From: JANXLS01 sp038227045
GTDB taxonomy: Bacteria > Planctomycetota > SZUA-567 > H5-PLA8
NCBI GenBank assembly: GCA_038227045.1
Contig: JBBRQD010000123.1
Span: 1 to 15,697 of the forward strand
Length of the DNA stretch: 15,697 nucleotides
Reading direction: 5' to 3'
Below are positions 12,730 through 15,697 of the stretch, piece after piece. The notes beneath the pieces are model-generated. The model was not told the origin of the DNA. It ran no database searches and was given only the letters and a program-made list of their open reading frames with translations. Made by a program: the position numbers and the translations under genes. The stretch's first letter is position 1, and every line of letters begins with the position of its first letter.

Positions 12730-15486
12730 ATGAAAACGTTTTTGATTCTCTTAGGAGCCGCGCTGGCGGTCATGCTGCTGCTCGCCGGCGGCGCGATCTT
12801 CTATTTCGTGAGGAGCGGAATCCGTAATCCTCTTGAGAGCGTATCGGCTGGCCGGCCGGCGATGCCGCTTCCAAAAGACGCCATTGTTCTGACCGTGGCC
12901 GACGGCGCGGAAGTGGTGGCGCCTTTTTTGATCCACGACGAATCCGGCGCGGTCGGCGGTATCGCCGCGTTTCAGCCCAAAGGCTCGCACACCGACGAGC
13001 ACACAGGCAAAGTCAAATTCACCGCCAAGACTGAAGACGCCGGAACTTACATCGCCTGGGTTCACGCGAAGTGGCGCGACACATGCAGCAATTCGTGCAG
13101 TCTAAAAGTGGCTGACGGAACGGATTTCACCGTCGGCAACGACGACGTGTTCAACGTCTGGCACTGGGTACCCGCGTTCAAACACACATTCTCAAAAGGC
13201 GACAATCCCGTCACGATTTCAGAACGCGAAGACGGCATTTTCTTCGATCAGATTTTGTTTACCAAAGACGCCGCGTATGTCCCAACCGGTGCGATCACGA
13301 CGGCGGGAGTCCTGCGCGATATTCGCCGCTTCGCCGACACGTTCTCGCGTTCGCCCGGGCACGGAAACGAGGGTTGGGAATTTGAGGGCAAAGGCAAATT
13401 CGAGGTCGCGTTCAGCTTCGATCCCAATCGTATTCCGAATCAGTATGCGTTGGCGGGCGATGCAGCGGCGGGGCGCTGCGAAGCGTTTGTAAAAGGCGCG
13501 CCTTGGTACGGGTGCAAAGTCAGTTTCAGTTTCATGCCGACAAGCGATGGCGAATATGGCTGCATGATGGAAAAGAACGACAGCGACGCTGGACTTCCGA
13601 TGGCATTTGTCGTCAAAGACAAGAATGCTCAACTTTTTTTCGGTAGTCACGATCCGCAATCATCCGGTGCAGATTTGAAAGATCGGCTGCGGCTGAATCA
13701 GTGGCATCGCGTAGTGGTCGAACGCTGGGCCTGGGTGACGCGCGTTTGGCTTGACGGAAATGAAGTGGCTCTCAACACCGATATCTACCCAAAGGCCGGT
13801 AAGACAGGCCTGTTTGTGGCATCGGGCACCGCTGTCTTCGACGATTTTGAAATCGAGGAAATTCCGTGGATGGCAGACGATGGAAAGAATCTCAAGATTG
13901 ATTGGACGCAAAGCGATGGAGCCAATTGGTACCGGACCCACATTGAATCGATGGAAATGCTCGTTGGGAAATCGGGCACTATCAAAGCAGGATTGGGCGG
14001 CATTCCGTTGCATGAAATCGTGATGATGCCGCCGTATTCCACTGTAGGAGGTCAATGTCCGAAAATTGACGCGCCCGGTTTAATTGAATTGAAGAGCGAT
14101 CAAATGGCGAAGACATATTGCCTCGCGCCGAATGCCGATGGATCCTGTACCCACGCCACCTTTTCAGTGGCGAATCCTGAAACAGCTTTAAGCAGTGTCG
14201 CCCTCCGTTTCGGCCGCCGCATTCCGCGAACCTACAACGTCGGCCCGTACACTTTTTCATCGCACGAAATGGAAGACCCTTCGGATTACCTCGACTTCAC
14301 CGAGGAAGAATACAAGAAAATGGCCGCGGCCCCGGACGCGATGAAGCTCGCGCGGCAAGCCAAGATCAAGCCGATCATCGGGCACGGCGGCGAAGACGAC
14401 GAAGGCCCTTGGGGATACATGGGCGGCTACTGGAATATCGATACGCGCGAAGGCTGCCTTAAAGGGCGCGGCCCGGGCGCGCGGTTGCGTCACGCGCAGG
14501 AAATTTCCAGCGACATGGAAATGCGTTTCAAAGTGCGCCTCGCCGATGCGGCGTCGATCGCCGAGATCGAACTGTACGCGGGAACCGACGCGGCCTTGCG
14601 CGTTCAATTGGCACCCCAGACGGAGAAGCCCGCGCTGCTTCCGACGGGCGTTGCGATGTGTCTCGATGTCAAGGCCGACGAACAGTGGCATGAAGTCACT
14701 CTGCGCGTCGAGGGTTCGAAACTCTCCGCGAAACTGGATCGCGCAGCGCTTCGGGAAACCGCGTTCGCGCGCGGCGACGGCGACCGCATCTATCTAAAAA
14801 TCATGAAAGGCGCGGCCGATTTCGACGACGTGGAGTTCGTCGTGCAGCGCGCGACCGACAAGAGCGTGCTCTACGCGTTCAATCAGCCCGAGCCGGACTG
14901 GTGGCGCGAGCCCGCGGAGAAATGGATCGACCACGGCGGCATCGCGTGCGTGCTGGCGTCGAGCTGGATTTCGCTCGTCGCGCCCGATTCGCGCGCGACG
15001 ATGTGGAACAAGCGCGTGTTCTCGCCCAATGCGCTCGTGGCGTTCAACGTCGAAGAAAACACCGACTGGCACGGCTGGGACAAGCACCCCAGCCACATTC
15101 ACTTTCCATTCGAAAATATCGAAACGACGCTCGCGAACGAAAAAAATCCGGCGGTCTGCTACACGCTCACGGTAAACGCCGAGCAGCATTCGGCGACGCT
15201 GCTATTTCGCAACGGCATAGAAGTCGCGCGCGTCAGACAGGACCGTAAATTTCCACTGCGTTATATCGGGTCGCACATGCCATTTCTGCCGCGCGTCAAC
15301 CGCATCTGCTTGATCAAACGCGGCGGATTGCTGCGCGGGATTGTCAATGGAAAAGAAGTGCTCACGTACACTGACGCGCAGCCGCTCGATGTTTCAAAGG
15401 TCGGAATTGGCGGACACGACACACGAATTAATTTCAGCCACATTGAAATCATGAATCTGGCCGCCGATTCGCTTCAAGCCAAGTAA
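12730..15486 (+). CDS. membrane-anchored modular protein with CBM-like and ConA/LamG-like domains
   Basis: A 918-residue protein starting at the ATG at 12730; an upstream TTG at 12712 would add six residues. Residues about 3-27 are one hydrophobic helix ('FLILLGAALAVMLLLAGG'), a signal anchor. Residues about 45-185 resemble a carbohydrate-binding beta-sandwich ('GTYIAWVHAKWRDTCSNSC' and 'REDGIFFDQILF'). Three concanavalin/laminin-G-like modules follow, each ending in a similar strand: 'AVFDDFEIEEI' (about 370-380), 'ADFDDVEFVVQ' (about 700-710) and 'INFSHIEIMNL' near the end. No catalytic residues are apparent, so binding rather than hydrolysis is suggested; a divergent glycan enzyme cannot be excluded. 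The divergent Tat-exported sugar-acid dehydratase supports a carbohydrate role. I recognise no specific family. Confidence 0.85.
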   Translation: MKTFLILLGAALAVMLLLAGGAIFYFVRSGIRNPLESVSAGRPAMPLPKDAIVLTVADGAEVVAPFLIHDESGAVGGIAAFQPKGSHTDEHTGKVKFTAKTEDAGTYIAWVHAKWRDTCSNSCSLKVADGTDFTVGNDDVFNVWHWVPAFKHTFSKGDNPVTISEREDGIFFDQILFTKDAAYVPTGAITTAGVLRDIRRFADTFSRSPGHGNEGWEFEGKGKFEVAFSFDPNRIPNQYALAGDAAAGRCEAFVKGAPWYGCKVSFSFMPTSDGEYGCMMEKNDSDAGLPMAFVVKDKNAQLFFGSHDPQSSGADLKDRLRLNQWHRVVVERWAWVTRVWLDGNEVALNTDIYPKAGKTGLFVASGTAVFDDFEIEEIPWMADDGKNLKIDWTQSDGANWYRTHIESMEMLVGKSGTIKAGLGGIPLHEIVMMPPYSTVGGQCPKIDAPGLIELKSDQMAKTYCLAPNADGSCTHATFSVANPETALSSVALRFGRRIPRTYNVGPYTFSSHEMEDPSDYLDFTEEEYKKMAAAPDAMKLARQAKIKPIIGHGGEDDEGPWGYMGGYWNIDTREGCLKGRGPGARLRHAQEISSDMEMRFKVRLADAASIAEIELYAGTDAALRVQLAPQTEKPALLPTGVAMCLDVKADEQWHEVTLRVEGSKLSAKLDRAALRETAFARGDGDRIYLKIMKGAADFDDVEFVVQRATDKSVLYAFNQPEPDWWREPAEKWIDHGGIACVLASSWISLVAPDSRATMWNKRVFSPNALVAFNVEENTDWHGWDKHPSHIHFPFENIETTLANEKNPAVCYTLTVNAEQHSATLLFRNGIEVARVRQDRKFPLRYIGSHMPFLPRVNRICLIKRGGLLRGIVNGKEVLTYTDAQPLDVSKVGIGGHDTRINFSHIEIMNLAADSLQAK

Positions 15487-15512
15487 GGCGCGATTTTGTA
15501 TCACAACGCGCC
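15487..15512 (+). terminator. short GC hairpin after the modular protein gene
   Basis: GGCGCG (15487-15492) and CGCGCC (15507-15512) pair perfectly around a 14-nt loop directly after the TAA. No T-run follows, so the terminator assignment is tentative. The next 44 bp, up to the insertion sequence, hold nothing recognisable. Confidence 0.4.
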
Positions 15513-15556
15513 AAAAGGCGGCCCATGAGCACCGATCCCAATCCATGGCTTTATTA

Positions 15557-15697
15557 GTAAGCGTTCGATCAACCCCATCTTCCAATTCCCTGAAGAATCG
15601 CTGAAGCTGTGCCGAGGAGGGAAGCGGCATGGATGGCGATGCGAAGACCGGGCGGGAGCGTCGGTGGCGGGGGCATTTGGCGGCGTGGAGTAGGAGC
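15557..15697 (+). mobile_element. left end of an IS66-family insertion sequence, cut by window edge
   Basis: GTAAGCGTTCGATCAACC starts at 15557, and IS66-family terminal repeats begin GTAAGCG. About 70 bp further in is the start of a TnpA-type gene, the usual spacing for this family. IS66 elements make 8-bp target duplications, so the flanking CTTTATTA (15549-15556) is the predicted one. It cannot be confirmed without the right end. Confidence 0.7.
15629..15697 (+). CDS. N-terminus of IS66 TnpA-type accessory protein, cut by window edge
   Basis: The ATG at 15629 follows GAGGAGGG at a good distance (15614-15621). The 23 visible codons include 'RWRGHLAAWSRS', which matches the opening W-x-x-H-L-x-A-W-x-x-S of IS66 TnpA, the HTH protein required with TnpB and the TnpC transposase. 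The reading frame continues out of the window. Chance similarity is possible in so short a piece, but the IS66-type end just upstream supports it. Confidence 0.7.
   Translation, partial: MDGDAKTGRERRWRGHLAAWSRS

Noticed and set aside
15394..15630. Minus-strand frame of 78 codons at the right end
   Set aside because: It spans the end of the surface protein gene, a hairpin and the IS66-like end, so it is not a coherent gene.

Overview
The window is bacterial chromosomal DNA, probably from an environmental Gram-negative. A member of the Planctomycetes-Verrucomicrobia-Chlamydiae group is my best guess. That guess rests on a Tat-exported enolase-superfamily dehydratase, a large surface protein of beta-sandwich modules, phytochrome-type kinases with a stand-alone receiver, and an integrase with an unusual active site. 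No marker gene proves it.

Region 1 (about 1-5385) is the proximal part of an integrative element, with all genes on the minus strand. In transcription order it holds a tyrosine integrase beside the 3' end of a tRNA-Leu(UAA), an AT-rich orphan gene of 395 codons, a small HTH/excisionase-like gene, a small unknown gene, two tandem DUF3102-type paralogues, and a prim-pol primase. The primase is cut after about 88 codons by what looks like an IS21-family insertion running off the left edge. Several junctions are ATGA or GTGA overlaps, so translation is probably coupled. The DUF3102 pair arose by a tandem duplication of about 0.7 kb. Its junction can be read: the first bases of a primase gene are fused to the tail of the small upstream gene, and a perfect 17-bp inverted repeat sits at the joint. 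The layout (integrase, excisionase-like gene, replication primase) resembles phage satellites and integrative plasmids. The far end of the element is outside the window.

The tRNA (5313-5385, minus) has a UAA anticodon but a short, class I variable loop, which is atypical for bacterial tRNA-Leu. A degenerate copy of its 5' half lies at 11281-11306 in the same orientation, so the signalling cluster is bracketed by the tRNA and a tRNA fragment.

Region 2 (5386-11339) has about 560 bp of AT-rich non-coding DNA, then a four-gene plus-strand signalling operon: a double-PAS histidine kinase, a single-domain Rcp1-type response regulator, a REC-PAS protein, and a GAF-PAS hybrid kinase with its own receiver. 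Three of the four genes are joined by ATGA overlaps or short spacing. None carries a DNA-binding output domain, so the output is probably protein-protein or lies elsewhere. A perfect 11-bp hairpin closes the operon, which converges on the next gene.

Region 3 (11340-15512) is a divergent pair: a Tat-signal galactonate-dehydratase-like enzyme (minus) and a membrane-anchored 918-residue protein with one CBM-like and three concanavalin/laminin-G-like modules (plus). Together they suggest handling of sugars or sugar acids outside the cytoplasm. The right edge (15557 onward) is the start of an IS66-family element, with its terminal sequence and the first 23 codons of its tnpA-type gene.
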